DNA of 42,332 nt from Alphaproteobacteria bacterium (GCA_027485915.1 JAIXQA010000016.1:1-42332); one strand, 5' to 3'; shown: positions 17,213 to 26,873, counted from the stretch's first letter. The notes: generated by a model from the letters alone, not told the origin. A program made the numbers and translations.

Positions 17213-17866
17213 ATGACAATTGCACCACACACCCTCCCACTCCCGCCCGTCGAAAACGACATCTTACCAGCACCATTGCCGGATACAGCCTTTTTATCGC
17301 GTTTGGCTCTGCGTCGTTCTACGAAAGTCGCACATTTGCAGGCCCCTGGCCCAGAAGGTGCGACCTTGGAGGCAATCCTGCGCATCGGGGCGCGCGTACC
17401 CGATCATGGCAAATTGGGGCCTTGGCGATTCATCATTCTCGCAGGCAATGATCGGCACGCCTACGGCCAGAAAATTGCGGCTCTTCTATCGGCCCGTGGG
17501 CAAGTAAGGGAGACGGATCGACTGGCACAGGAAGAAAATCGCTTCTTACGTGCGCCCGTGGTTGTCGCCGTCGTATCTTCCCCAGTTGAGAGTCCAAAGG
17601 TTCCAGAGTGGGAGCAAGTGCTTTCTGCCGGCGCTGTGTGCTACAACCTTTTGCTGGCTGCCAATGGCTTTGGGTTTGGAGGCTGTTGGTTGAGCGAATG
17701 GGTGGCCTATGATCGAGAAGCCTTGGCGCTTTTAGGCCTGTCGCCACACGAAAAGCTTGCTGGACTTGTTTATATGGGTACGCCAACTGAACCACCCTCT
17801 GAGCGGCCGCGTCCAAGCGCTGCTTCACGCCTCACCTATTGGAAGGCGGACGAAGTGGCGACTTAG
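17213..17866 (+). CDS. Nitroreductase-family flavoprotein
   Basis: The 217-residue protein has the FMN-binding RRSTK near residues 34-38, RIGARVPDHGKLGPWRFIIL, and a C-terminal glycine-rich segment AANGFGFGGCWLSEW followed by LGLSPHEKLAGLVYMGTP. This is the pattern of the YdjA-like nitroreductase subgroup. It probably reduces quinones or nitro compounds with NAD(P)H. The start has a poor ribosome site. The stop interlocks with the AsmA-like gene in the four bases TTAG. Confidence 0.88.
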   Translation: MTIAPHTLPLPPVENDILPAPLPDTAFLSRLALRRSTKVAHLQAPGPEGATLEAILRIGARVPDHGKLGPWRFIILAGNDRHAYGQKIAALLSARGQVRETDRLAQEENRFLRAPVVVAVVSSPVESPKVPEWEQVLSAGAVCYNLLLAANGFGFGGCWLSEWVAYDREALALLGLSPHEKLAGLVYMGTPTEPPSERPRPSAASRLTYWKADEVAT

Positions 17867-20800
17867 CTTTGTGGTGCGCCTTCGCTTCTAGGCTCGGTTG
17901 AGGGCAGCGCGGTGGCCGGGACAGCGGGCTTCTTTAAGCGAGGCGGCGGTTCCAAGGGCGCTTGGCTTTCAAACAGTTTCCTTAAGAAACCCGGCGCCAA
18001 GGCTGAAATCGGATTTGTCCGAAGTTTTGGATTGGCCAAGCTGCCTTGCGCCATAAAGGTTATCCCGACCAAACCCTCATCCTGTCCGCCACCCAAGAGT
18101 CCGCCGAATAATGGCATTTCGCCCAATGCCCGGTTCAGGCCACCCGGTGTCGCTACCCCCCTTATATCTAACTTCCCATCTTCAAGATCGACATAGCCAG
18201 AGGCCTTTACGGTGTAGGCCGCGCCATCGGCTTTGCCGTCGCGTAGCGCAAGGATGCCACCATTCACACTCATGGGCAGACGCACTAAATCAAAAAGGAT
18301 TGGATTTTGCTTAGCCGGTGAATAGGAAATCCCCTTGACTTCAACGGTCAATGAACCGGCGCTGTCAGCCCCGACGACGGGCAATTCCCCTTCAATCGTG
18401 CCCGTCCCGCCAGCGAGCGGCGCGCCTGGATAAACCAGACCTGCAAAGAAGCCCGCATCGGACAAAGTGCCAACGATGCTGCGGCGGCCATCTTGCTGCT
18501 GGCGCATCACGACTTCTGTCTGTCCAGCCGGTGAGCTGCCCGTCAAGGTCAGAGAGCGCCACCCGTCTTGATCACGCAAAATGCGGGCCTCAACTTTGTC
18601 TAGGGCGGCAGACTGACCGGTCGCAAGTCTTGCGATAGACGCCGAAAGATTGAGCGGCCGATCCAAAAGATCAACTGTCCGCTCGGTGACGTCGCGTTTG
18701 ATCAAAAATGGACTTAAATCAAGATACTCGCCCTCTGCCTTGAGATTTAGTCCATTGGTATCTTCCGAGATATGTAAAGCCAAATCCGCGGCGCGATCTA
18801 TGGCAATTCGAGAGAAGTCTGCAGCGACGAGGTCAAGCTTTTCAGAAAGCGCCAGGTCGCCACGAACGTTCGCGCCCTTGGCATCAAAGGTCACCTGTTT
18901 GGCTTCCCACCCGCCGCCATCGCGCGTGCTTATGCGAGCTGTAGCCTGCCCGGCTTCGCTCTCTGGCTTTGTCCATAATGCACCTGGCAACACCATGGTG
19001 GCGGCATTGAAATCTGCATCTAGATCCGCGCCAATCAGTCTGGAGCCTTTAGATTCAGCATCGATCTTTAGCCGGACAGGCCCAGTTGCATAGGCCGTAA
19101 CGTCAACGCCAATTTGGATCAAACTGGCCAAATCAACCATGCCATCCGCAACTAAGCGCGTACCGGGTCGCGGCGCAGTTTCAGGTTCGGAAACCCAAGT
19201 AAAGTCGAACGGGTTTCCTGCAATCCAAGCCTGACCGCTAACATCCACCCGACCATTATCAATTTTCAACTGGACATTGCCATCATTGGCCTCAAGCCCT
19301 GCAAAGGCGTTCTGGAGGCTCGCTTGCTCAAACTGCCCAATTGCTTGAACCTTGACTGCGTCTGGCTGCAATCGGTCAGACAGAGGCAGGCTTAAGTCCA
19401 GCTCTAAGCTGCCTTCGCCATCCAATCGTGCTGGGTCAAATTGCGCTTTTGACAACAGGCGCAAAGGCTCGCGATCGGCCTCTTGCGCCATTAATGCAAC
19501 AGAACCAGTCACCTTGGCATGCACAACGCCTTCGGAATCTTTGGGCTGGAATTTGGGAATCGCAAAGGCGGATTCCAAGAGGGTTAGCTCCCCCAATTTC
19601 CCACCTTCAATTGCCACATGGAAGCTGTTTCCAGTAAGTTGAGCTCGACCTGACACATCGGTCAATGCGGTCATTTGTGGCAGATATTGAACGGTCGCAT
19701 CACGAATATCAAAGTCCAACGCGATCATGTCTGGCGTACCAGCTTGGCCCTTCAACATACCGGAGGGAATTCGCAAAACTAAGCGATCGGTCGTACCCAC
19801 CCCTTCTTTGACCACATTTGCGATGGCCGTCCTCGTCTCCCGCAAGAAACCTCTTGGCCAAGCAGCAAGAAGCGACTCGACATCAATTTCGCCATCAATA
19901 TCGGCATCAAGATTGACCATAGCTGACCCGCGGCGCGCCAGTGCAACTTCTAGCTTGCCTTGGACCGCGATGCCTCGGTGGTTGAGAGATATGGCAGGCA
20001 GTTGAACGCCACGTGGCAACACATCGCCTGCCGCCTCCACTTCAGTTGCGACAAATGGCCTCGACAATTGGTTTGGGCTCGTCAAGGTCAAACTAGGTGT
20101 CTTGAGCCACGCATCCTTTAGCCCATCTTGACTTAAGTTACCTGCCATTGCGACAGCGCCCGTTGCAATTGAAACCACGGGATTATTGAAGGCAAAGCTA
20201 TCGGCTGTCAGGCTAGAGAGGTCCAATACACCCGCTTCAGTTCGATTGGCTTGCACCATGAGATTGGCACCAGCAAGACCCAGTCCACGTGCACCAGTCT
20301 GGCTGGTAGTCATGCTGTCAATCCGCACCACGAGACTGGTTGCTCCGCGGTTGTCTATACCCCTCCATCGTAATGTGAGGCCGCGAGCGCTGGTCTGTGG
20401 GATAACCAGACCTCGACCTGTCAAGTTCAGGCTAGCGAGGTTGGCATCCCCATTCCACGCGCCGAAAGACGACGCACGATCTAGCGTGACATCCACCCCA
20501 GCGCCGTTGCCAAAGGTACCCAATCGATCACCCAAAACGAGACCGGCGGATTTGGCCTTTATGCTGACTTTGCCGCCGGCAAATATGTTTTGGGGACCGC
20601 TTTTGGCCTGCGGCCCACGCGGACCAGTGGAAGTGACTCTGACCTGGGCGTCGACGAGCTTCACCGAAGAGGTATTGGGGTGATTGAAGCCAAATCCCTG
20701 CGCGAGCAGATCCGCCGAAATCAGGTGCAAATCCTCCGAAAGCAAGGCTTTGCCGCTTGCGCCCTCGCCTTGAACGCCGCCCGACTGAGGTGATGAGACA

Positions 20801-22110
20801 GAAAAGGACTTTGCATCGAACGCCAAGCGTCTTTGACCTGCGACCGCGGGGAAAAACTGACCTCGGACACCGGATGCTTGGATTCGGTCGCTGACAATGT
20901 CGAGGCGATCCAAGCGAATTACGCCGGAACGCTCTGCCCAAGCGCCGACGCCCTCGGCCCGTTCTACCGACACACCTCCCGCGCGCCCGCGCCCCAGTTT
21001 TAACGTGCCTGCAACCGAAATCGGGCTGCCTTCAGGCGTCAAATACACGAGAGCTCGGCCGCTGACAGGGCTGGTCCATCGGGCAAGCTGTTGTAAGCGT
21101 TCCCCTCGCAGACTCAAAGGCAATTGCGCAAAACGCATGTCTTGTAGGTCGGTAACTAAAGCCAGTGCGCCATCGGCTGCTGGTGGTGCCGCGATGGCCA
21201 CATTCATGCTGGAGTTGGACTTTTCGACTTTGCCAGAGGCTTGCAAGGTGATGATGCCAGCCGCATTCCGGAAAAGGCCTGCACGGGCACGCTCCAAGAT
21301 CAATCGCTGACCGCTATCCGGGTCGATCAATTGTAATCGGGCATCGGTCAACACGACTTGGGCCACTCGCCCTGCTTGACCTTTTGGGTCAAGCGCGTTG
21401 CGTGTTGCCTTCAAAATGCGCGCAAGACCACCTTCTTCACCTTTGATTCTGGGCAAGGCGAGCACTTCGTCCGCTGAGCCAAAGCCAAAGGCCGTCCGCC
21501 CTTGCCTGTCCACAACCAAGACTGCTTCCACGCCTGAAAGCCGCGCTTGTTTCACGACTGCGCGACCGATTAAAAGCGATGGTGCATCAAGGGTCAGATC
21601 GACTTTACCGAGCCTCAGGGGCGAGGTTCTTTGATCTGTCCGAGCGGTGATCTGACTGGCAAGGACCACAAAGTCGCGCGCTTGTTGATCCCAACCCAAA
21701 CGCAGGGACCCGATTTTGGTTTGTCCGCCCACTAGTCGGCTAAGGGAGTCTTCAACAAATGGGGTGGTCGCCGAGATCGAGACAGTGCCAATCGACAAAC
21801 GCCACGCTAAATAGCCGGCAAACAGCCCAGAAAGCGCGACCGCCACAGTCGCACTTTCCATCCAAAACCGCGAGTGTCGTGTTTGACTTAGGGGTTTTTT
21901 GGTTCGCTTAGCAATCACGGTTCCGCTTGGGGTCTCCTCAAACTCTGGCTCGATCTCTTTTGCACGTTTCTTGTCACGCGATTGCCGCACTTTTGTGGAA
22001 GAAGCCACTTGGCCGCGAGATGGCACGTCCGCGGCTTGCAAGCCAGCGGCCTCAGGCTTATCTGCCTGACTACGGCGCTTTCGGCGCGAACGGATCGGAT
22101 TTAGCACCAT
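17863..22110 (-). CDS. Giant AsmA/YhdP-like membrane-anchored periplasmic protein (DUF3971)
   Basis: The 1415-residue protein has a basic, disordered N-terminus (1-80), one transmembrane helix at about 84-106 (MESATVAVALSGLFAGYLAW), and a very long beta-rich periplasmic part with repeated Gly/Asp/Ala strands. The C-terminal 200 residues carry the AsmA-like tail with GGTGTIEGELPVVG, KASGYVDLEDGKLDIRGV, GLNRALGEMPLFGGLLGGG and a final ISALAPGFLRKLFE. Such proteins (TamB/YhdP group) form grooves thought to carry phospholipids to the outer membrane. The annotated ATG overlaps the divergent bcp start by two bases; the true start may be further in, near Met83. Confidence 0.88.
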   Translation of the reverse strand: MVLNPIRSRRKRRSQADKPEAAGLQAADVPSRGQVASSTKVRQSRDKKRAKEIEPEFEETPSGTVIAKRTKKPLSQTRHSRFWMESATVAVALSGLFAGYLAWRLSIGTVSISATTPFVEDSLSRLVGGQTKIGSLRLGWDQQARDFVVLASQITARTDQRTSPLRLGKVDLTLDAPSLLIGRAVVKQARLSGVEAVLVVDRQGRTAFGFGSADEVLALPRIKGEEGGLARILKATRNALDPKGQAGRVAQVVLTDARLQLIDPDSGQRLILERARAGLFRNAAGIITLQASGKVEKSNSSMNVAIAAPPAADGALALVTDLQDMRFAQLPLSLRGERLQQLARWTSPVSGRALVYLTPEGSPISVAGTLKLGRGRAGGVSVERAEGVGAWAERSGVIRLDRLDIVSDRIQASGVRGQFFPAVAGQRRLAFDAKSFSVSSPQSGGVQGEGASGKALLSEDLHLISADLLAQGFGFNHPNTSSVKLVDAQVRVTSTGPRGPQAKSGPQNIFAGGKVSIKAKSAGLVLGDRLGTFGNGAGVDVTLDRASSFGAWNGDANLASLNLTGRGLVIPQTSARGLTLRWRGIDNRGATSLVVRIDSMTTSQTGARGLGLAGANLMVQANRTEAGVLDLSSLTADSFAFNNPVVSIATGAVAMAGNLSQDGLKDAWLKTPSLTLTSPNQLSRPFVATEVEAAGDVLPRGVQLPAISLNHRGIAVQGKLEVALARRGSAMVNLDADIDGEIDVESLLAAWPRGFLRETRTAIANVVKEGVGTTDRLVLRIPSGMLKGQAGTPDMIALDFDIRDATVQYLPQMTALTDVSGRAQLTGNSFHVAIEGGKLGELTLLESAFAIPKFQPKDSEGVVHAKVTGSVALMAQEADREPLRLLSKAQFDPARLDGEGSLELDLSLPLSDRLQPDAVKVQAIGQFEQASLQNAFAGLEANDGNVQLKIDNGRVDVSGQAWIAGNPFDFTWVSEPETAPRPGTRLVADGMVDLASLIQIGVDVTAYATGPVRLKIDAESKGSRLIGADLDADFNAATMVLPGALWTKPESEAGQATARISTRDGGGWEAKQVTFDAKGANVRGDLALSEKLDLVAADFSRIAIDRAADLALHISEDTNGLNLKAEGEYLDLSPFLIKRDVTERTVDLLDRPLNLSASIARLATGQSAALDKVEARILRDQDGWRSLTLTGSSPAGQTEVVMRQQQDGRRSIVGTLSDAGFFAGLVYPGAPLAGGTGTIEGELPVVGADSAGSLTVEVKGISYSPAKQNPILFDLVRLPMSVNGGILALRDGKADGAAYTVKASGYVDLEDGKLDIRGVATPGGLNRALGEMPLFGGLLGGGQDEGLVGITFMAQGSLANPKLRTNPISALAPGFLRKLFESQAPLEPPPRLKKPAVPATALPSTEPRSEGAPQS

Positions 22111-22579
22111 GAGCGAAATTGCAATTGGCCAACAGGCCCCTGACTTTGAAATGCCGACAGACGGCGGCGCAACCGTGGCCTTGTCTGGTTTGAAAGGAAA
22201 GAGTGTTGTCCTGTATTTTTATCCAAAAGACGACACCTCGGGCTGCACAAGCCAAGCAATCGCTTTCACAGAAAACATAGACAAATTTCGTGCCCTTTCA
22301 TGTGAAGTCATTGGTGTCTCCAAGGATAAAGTCGCAAGCCACGACAAGTTTAAAGCAAAGTATGACTTAGATGTGACCTTGGCATCAGATTTTGGCACTG
22401 AGGTGTGTGAGGCCTATGGCGTCTGGGTTGAAAAGAGCATGTATGGGAGAAAATATTTCGGGATCGAGCGCACCACTTTCCTGATTGATAAAAACGGCAC
22501 GATCGTAAACATCTGGAGGAAAGTAAAAGTTCCCGGTCATGATGAAGCCGTTCTTAAGGCGGTGCAAGAATTGGTGTAA
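22109..22579 (+). CDS. bcp: Thioredoxin-dependent peroxiredoxin, Bcp/PrxQ family
   Basis: The 156-residue length is normal for Bcp. The N-terminus IGQQAPDFEMPTDGG and the active-site segment YFYPKDDTSGCTSQA place the peroxidatic Cys at residue 46. The usual resolving Cys five residues later is replaced by Ile, so this is a one-Cys form by that criterion; two other Cys (in ALSCEVIG and TEVCEAYG) might substitute. It reduces hydroperoxides in the cytoplasm. Its ATG shares two bases with the start of the divergent AsmA-like gene. Confidence 0.95.
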   Translation: MSEIAIGQQAPDFEMPTDGGATVALSGLKGKSVVLYFYPKDDTSGCTSQAIAFTENIDKFRALSCEVIGVSKDKVASHDKFKAKYDLDVTLASDFGTEVCEAYGVWVEKSMYGRKYFGIERTTFLIDKNGTIVNIWRKVKVPGHDEAVLKAVQELV

Positions 22580-22611
22580 TTCCCCAAGGAATACACCCCA
22601 AACAGGGTTTC

Positions 22612-22629
22612 GGGTGTTGCGCGACACCC
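22612..22629 (+). other. GC-rich hairpin between bcp and the bactofilin gene
   Basis: GGGTGT and ACACCC form a six-base-pair stem around the loop TGCGCG. No T-run follows, so it is not a typical intrinsic terminator; it may affect read-through or mRNA stability. Confidence 0.35.
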
Positions 22630-22679
22630 ACGCATGCGTAACAAGAGCGCGAGAACGCCAATCAAAGGGAACTAAGACG

Positions 22680-23303
22680 ATGGCCTTTTGGAATAACAAA
22701 TCCAAAGAAACCTATGTTGAAACCGAAACTGTTGCAGCGCCCGCGCCACGCAACGACCCCCCAGCGATTGCGGTGGTGGCTCCAAGCCCAAAGCCCGCAG
22801 CCTCTGTTGTCGCGGCTGGCGCAGTCGTGAGCGGTTCGCTTTCCTCGCCGGGTGATGTCCATATCGAGGGTATCGTGATTGGCGACGTGCGTTGTGACAC
22901 CTTGGTGGTTGGCAAGAATGGTGAAGTCAAAGGCAATGTGACCAGCGAGATCGCTACCATCCGCGGCAAAGTCTCCGGCGATGTGCGGGCGCGCATGATT
23001 CAATTGGCAACCTCTGGCTCCATCGATGGCGACTTGACCCACGCGATCTTGATCATCGAAGAAGGCGGTCAGTTTGAAGGCCGTTCAAAGCGCTCGGCAG
23101 ACCCGCTCGCCGGTCCCTCGATTGAAACAACCCATATCGAAACAAAGGCAAATGCGGAGCGTTCGACGAAAAAGGCCAAAGCCCCTGCGGCAAAGGCCCA
23201 AGCCGCCGCGGCACCAGAGCCAAAGACGACCGCTGCAAACGAAGAGCCCCCGCGCTCTAGCCTTGCAGACGCGCTGGGCGATGCGTTTGCGGTAAATGCG
23301 TAA
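22680..23303 (+). CDS. Bactofilin
   Basis: From ATG 22680, preceded by AAGGGA at proper spacing, the protein is 207 residues starting MAFWNNKSKE. The central bactofilin domain (about residues 45-140) shows regular Gly/Val beta-helix turns: VVSGSLSSPGDVHIEGIVIGD, then VKGNVTSEIATIRGKVSGDV and SIDGDLTHAILIIEEGGQFEG. Bactofilins polymerise into cytoskeletal filaments at the membrane and organise cell-shape or stalk factors. The C-terminal 60 residues are Lys/Ala/Pro-rich and disordered. A further in-frame extension to 22539 overlaps bcp and is rejected. Confidence 0.93.
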   Translation: MAFWNNKSKETYVETETVAAPAPRNDPPAIAVVAPSPKPAASVVAAGAVVSGSLSSPGDVHIEGIVIGDVRCDTLVVGKNGEVKGNVTSEIATIRGKVSGDVRARMIQLATSGSIDGDLTHAILIIEEGGQFEGRSKRSADPLAGPSIETTHIETKANAERSTKKAKAPAAKAQAAAAPEPKTTAANEEPPRSSLADALGDAFAVNA

Positions 23304-23325
23304 CCAGAAAGACTAGCACATCGGC

Positions 23326-24264
23326 TTAAGCCGGCGCAGAGACCACAATGTAGCGCGCGCTTAATTGCCCCGCACGGACAGCAGCAGCGCGCGCCTTCCA
23401 AGTGACGATGGAATGGAGCGCTAGGGTTGCAGCCTGTTGTCCACCCGCCTTGATGAGCGCTGCTTGTCGCTTGTCAAAATCCTTGCCGATCAAAGACCAG
23501 CTCGAGCTAATTGCGGCTAAGAAATTTAGATTGCACTCTGCCTCAGAGACCACAGTCAAGCCCGCCGCTTGAGCGGCATCTTTAAACACGTCGACCGGCG
23601 TAAAAGAGCGATTCTCAATGCCCTTTGCAAGGTCGAGTGAAGCCTCACCTTCTGTGGAGAAGAGATCAAACCAAATCGCCTGCCCACCCGGTTTCAAAAG
23701 GCGTAAGATGGAAAATGCCCCACGCTCAGCCCGCTCTTGGCCTCCGCCTTGAAACAACAGCATCGCAAGCTCGACTTGCCGCTCGGCAAGCCCAGACAAT
23801 TGGCCATTATAGGGTTTGGCACCATAATTTTTACGAGACTTGCTTTTCTTAACCGCTTTCGCTGCAAGCGTACGGATAGTCGGGTCGGATTCATAGGCAG
23901 TCAGCTTAACGCCGAATTGCTCCAACAAGGTGCGGGTGATGAAGCCGCTCCCGGCACCAATGCAAGCCATCGTGGTGTCTTTTTTCGCCCCTACTGCTGT
24001 GCCCAATTGCGTGGTTAGATCGAGCGAAGTCGGAAAGTTTCGATCTGGGCCCCACATGATGTGACTGGCTGTAACATATAGCTTTTTATGTTTGGCGCTC
24101 AGCTTTCCCGGCGCATTTTCCGCCTCAATCTCAGCCTTGATTGCTTCCAAATCTGGTGGATCTCCCCCTTCCCACCACGCCACAAAGCGGGCACGGGTCT
24201 GCGCCAAAGTCACGGGGTCGAACTTTGGTAACGCAGGTATGGGCAGAGCGATCTTCAAAGCCAT
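23326..24264 (-). CDS. Putative class I SAM-dependent methyltransferase-like protein
   Basis: The 312-residue protein has a Rossmann-like core: TMACIGAGSGFITRTLLEQFG (motif I), TAYESDPTIRTLA as the acidic loop after strand 2, and LKPGGQAIWFDLFST as the post-motif III segment. The N-terminal 90 residues are not recognised. The SAM-binding glycine loop is reduced (GAGSG), and no substrate-binding motif is evident. It is convergent with the bactofilin gene. The function is uncertain; the fold call is moderate. Confidence 0.6.
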   Translation of the reverse strand: MALKIALPIPALPKFDPVTLAQTRARFVAWWEGGDPPDLEAIKAEIEAENAPGKLSAKHKKLYVTASHIMWGPDRNFPTSLDLTTQLGTAVGAKKDTTMACIGAGSGFITRTLLEQFGVKLTAYESDPTIRTLAAKAVKKSKSRKNYGAKPYNGQLSGLAERQVELAMLLFQGGGQERAERGAFSILRLLKPGGQAIWFDLFSTEGEASLDLAKGIENRSFTPVDVFKDAAQAAGLTVVSEAECNLNFLAAISSSWSLIGKDFDKRQAALIKAGGQQAATLALHSIVTWKARAAAVRAGQLSARYIVVSAPA

Positions 24265-24300
24265 CGTGAAAGAATTAGCAAAACAGGCTTAACGAGTTCC

Positions 24301-25335
24301 TTATTTTGCAGCCTTACCAATGGGTCCGAGGTTGGAAGGCAATGGTCCATCTGGATCGGTTATAAAGGCCGCCACATCTGCCCAAACGCGTTCTGCTTGG
24401 AGGTCTCGCGTCAGCATGTGATAGCCTTCTGGATATTCAATCGTGCGTACCGATGTGGGCAAGCGTGCCACCGTCGCTGCCAAGGCTGGACGCGGGATAA
24501 TCTGGTCGCGCGACCCATAGAGCAGCAAGGCCGGCGGTGGTAGCTTATCGGCCGCCCGATAGGCCTTCTCCATTAAATTAACCAGCCCATAGACCGCATC
24601 TATTCGGGTCGCAAAAATCATATTTGGATCACGGCCTAGTCGGCGGAGCATCTCGATATTGTCCGATGCCATAATCGTGCGAGTCACGGTGCGAGGCGGG
24701 TCGAAGGGCTTGCGAGCCACTGGTAAATGCGCGCTTGTCCAAAGTGATATTCGGTAGGCCAAAGGCAAGTTGGACCAGCCCCAGACAGCGGGCGCAATCA
24801 AGACAATCCTATCCGCCGCAAGGCCCTCTGCTTCACCCGCCGCAGCCAAAATGGTTGCCGCTCCCATGCTTTCACCAACCGCGACAATGGGTATGTTCTG
24901 ATGGGCAAGGCGCGCCACCTGCAATGCAGTACGCAGATCCTCGATCATCAAGGCTTCATTGCCCCAAACCCCGCGCTGAGGCGAGCGACCAAACCCTCGG
25001 GCGTCATAAGCATAAGTCGTGATGCCATGTGCCGCCCAATAGGGCGCGGCTGTCTCAAACGCGCGCGCATAATCATTCATACCGTGGAGTGCCACGATGA
25101 TGGCTTTGGGCTCTGTCGATTGCGCCTTCCAAGTGGAAAGACCGAGCGCCGTGCCGTCGAAGCTGACAAATTGTGTTGGAGTAAAGCGCGGTCCCGCATG
25201 ATCAGGCCCCGGAATCTGAGCATTTTGGCGCACGGGCGTGCAAGCGGCGAGCAACGCGCCCGTTAGTGCCAGTAAAGCTGTGGTCCATCGCCGCATGAGG
25301 AGGCGAGCCTCAGTCAGAAAGCCCGCTCGCGTCAT
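24301..25335 (-). CDS. Alpha/beta hydrolase lipoprotein, monoacylglycerol-lipase-like
   Basis: The 344-residue protein has a lipoprotein signal ending LLAAC; the shorter start at 25296 (MRRWTTALL) is also plausible. The core shows IIVALHGMNDYARAFE (oxyanion region), YDARGFGRSPQRG, nucleophile elbow VGESMGAA, LLYGSRDQIIPRP with the acid, and a late His in YPEGYHMLTRD. This is the lysophospholipase/monoglyceride lipase pattern, anchored in the envelope. The longer start overlaps the DUF3253 gene by 26 bases, so the two are probably coupled. Confidence 0.88.
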   Translation of the reverse strand: MTRAGFLTEARLLMRRWTTALLALTGALLAACTPVRQNAQIPGPDHAGPRFTPTQFVSFDGTALGLSTWKAQSTEPKAIIVALHGMNDYARAFETAAPYWAAHGITTYAYDARGFGRSPQRGVWGNEALMIEDLRTALQVARLAHQNIPIVAVGESMGAATILAAAGEAEGLAADRIVLIAPAVWGWSNLPLAYRISLWTSAHLPVARKPFDPPRTVTRTIMASDNIEMLRRLGRDPNMIFATRIDAVYGLVNLMEKAYRAADKLPPPALLLYGSRDQIIPRPALAATVARLPTSVRTIEYPEGYHMLTRDLQAERVWADVAAFITDPDGPLPSNLGPIGKAAK

Positions 25336-25621
25336 CAGGCTCGCGCTCCGATGGAGGCACAGCGGCTATGTCGCCTGGAACGCCCAAGCGATAGACACCT
25401 TTGAAGCCATTGGGATCAATGACTTTACCCTTACGGTAGATGCTGATTTGGCCGGATCTGGCCAAGTGAATCGCCGCTTGTCGAACAGAGGGCAAGCGCT
25501 TGCGCCATCCGTCGGGGTCTTCACCCGTATAGACGGCGCGTGCGACTTCGGTTGGATCAATCGTGCGACCTTTTTTGGAAGCGGCGATGAGAGCAAGAAT
25601 GGCAGCTTCTTCCGGGCTCAT
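25310..25621 (-). CDS. DUF3253 domain protein
   Basis: The 103-residue protein has the DUF3253 pattern: RTIDPTEVARAVY, WRKRLPSVRQAAIHLARSGQ, IYRKGKVIDPNGFKGVYRLG. The predicted helix-turn-helix-like fold suggests nucleic-acid binding, but no role is established. It lies four bases after the acyl-CoA dehydrogenase stop and overlaps the next hydrolase gene, so it is the middle gene of a three-gene unit. Confidence 0.85.
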   Translation of the reverse strand: MSPEEAAILALIAASKKGRTIDPTEVARAVYTGEDPDGWRKRLPSVRQAAIHLARSGQISIYRKGKVIDPNGFKGVYRLGVPGDIAAVPPSEREPDDASGLSD

Positions 25622-25625
25622 AGAT

Positions 25626-26777
25626 TTAAGTCCTTGCGGCTTTCATCATCTCGCGCGCGATGACGATTTGTTGGATTTGGCTGGTGCCCTCATAAATGCG
25701 GAAGATACGTACATCCCGGTAGAAGCGCTCTATACCATAATCGGCAACATAACCGGCTCCGCCAAAAATCTGAACAGCTCTGTCGGCGACGCGACCAACC
25801 ATTTCAGAAGCATAATATTTGGCAGCTGCAGCCTCTAAAGTGATGGATTGGCCAGAATCGCGTAACCGCGCCGCATCCAACACCATAGACTTGGCCGCAT
25901 AGGCTTCCGTCTTGGAATCAGCCAACATCGCTTGGATCAATTGATGCTCGGCAATTGGTTTGCCAAATTGCTGACGTTCCATCGCATAGGTCAGGCTATC
26001 GGCGATCAAGCGCTCCGCCACGCCAACACAGACTGAGGCAATATGAAGCCGGCCGCGGTCCAGGACTTGCATGGCCACTTTAAAGCCCTCGCCCTCCCCG
26101 CCTAAGCGGTTTTCAACTGGGACCCTGACATTATCGAAATAGACTTCGCAAATATGGGCACCTTGCTGGCCCATCTTTTTTTCAGGCTTGCCGATGCTGA
26201 GGCCCAGGCTATCGCGCTCCACTAAGAAGGCTGTGACACCTTTGGCCCCTTTTACATCTGGGCTTGTGCGAGCCATGACCGTGAATAAGCCAGCTTTATT
26301 GGCATTGGTAATGTAACGCTTGGAGCCATTCATCACATAATGATCGCCCTCCAGACGCGCGGTCGTTTGTACTGCGGCAGAATCTGAACCTGCTTCGGCC
26401 TCAGTGAGACAAAAGCTCGTCACGATCTCGCCCGAGGCAATGCCCGGCAGATATTTCTGCTTTTGTGCTTCTGTCCCGAACATAACCAGACCCTGCGCCC
26501 CAATGCCCACATTGGTGCCAAAGCAAGAGCGGAAAGCAGGGCTGGTACGGCCGAGCTCAAACGCCACCCGACATTCCGCCTCCATCGATAATTCCAGCCC
26601 GCCATATTCCGCCGGAATCGTCAGGCCATAGAGGCCCAATTCCTTCATTTGCGTGACAATCGCATCGGGCACGGCATCGTCTTCAGAGACTTGGGCCTCA
26701 ATTGGACGCAGCTTTTCGGCAACAAAGCGGGCAACCAAGCTCACCAGCTCTTGGGTGGTCTCAGAATCATAGGCCAT
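25626..26777 (-). CDS. Acyl-CoA dehydrogenase
   Basis: The protein is 383 residues from the ATG at 26777, which has GAGGAG six bases upstream; the ATG at 26783 lies too close to that site. Signatures are FCLTEAEAGSDSAAVQT (acyl-CoA dehydrogenase signature 1), the flavin-contacting YITNANKAGLF, and QIFGGAGYVADYGIERFYRDVRIFRIYEGTSQIQ, which holds the catalytic Glu (YEGT). It oxidises acyl-CoA to enoyl-CoA with FAD. Chain length cannot be told. It leads a unit with DUF3253 and a lipoprotein hydrolase. Confidence 0.95.
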   Translation of the reverse strand: MAYDSETTQELVSLVARFVAEKLRPIEAQVSEDDAVPDAIVTQMKELGLYGLTIPAEYGGLELSMEAECRVAFELGRTSPAFRSCFGTNVGIGAQGLVMFGTEAQKQKYLPGIASGEIVTSFCLTEAEAGSDSAAVQTTARLEGDHYVMNGSKRYITNANKAGLFTVMARTSPDVKGAKGVTAFLVERDSLGLSIGKPEKKMGQQGAHICEVYFDNVRVPVENRLGGEGEGFKVAMQVLDRGRLHIASVCVGVAERLIADSLTYAMERQQFGKPIAEHQLIQAMLADSKTEAYAAKSMVLDAARLRDSGQSITLEAAAAKYYASEMVGRVADRAVQIFGGAGYVADYGIERFYRDVRIFRIYEGTSQIQQIVIAREMMKAART

Positions 26778-26873
26778 TGGCATCTCCTCAAGCGGACATT
26801 CTTGTATTATTCGCCCAGCACTTTAAGACCCACCCGACCCTCCTGACGAGTCCCTAAAGAAAGCCTGTTGCAC

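Noticed and set aside
20186-20683. 165-codon forward frame within the AsmA-like gene
   Set aside because: Antisense shadow, high Arg/Pro/Ser content typical of complementary frames.
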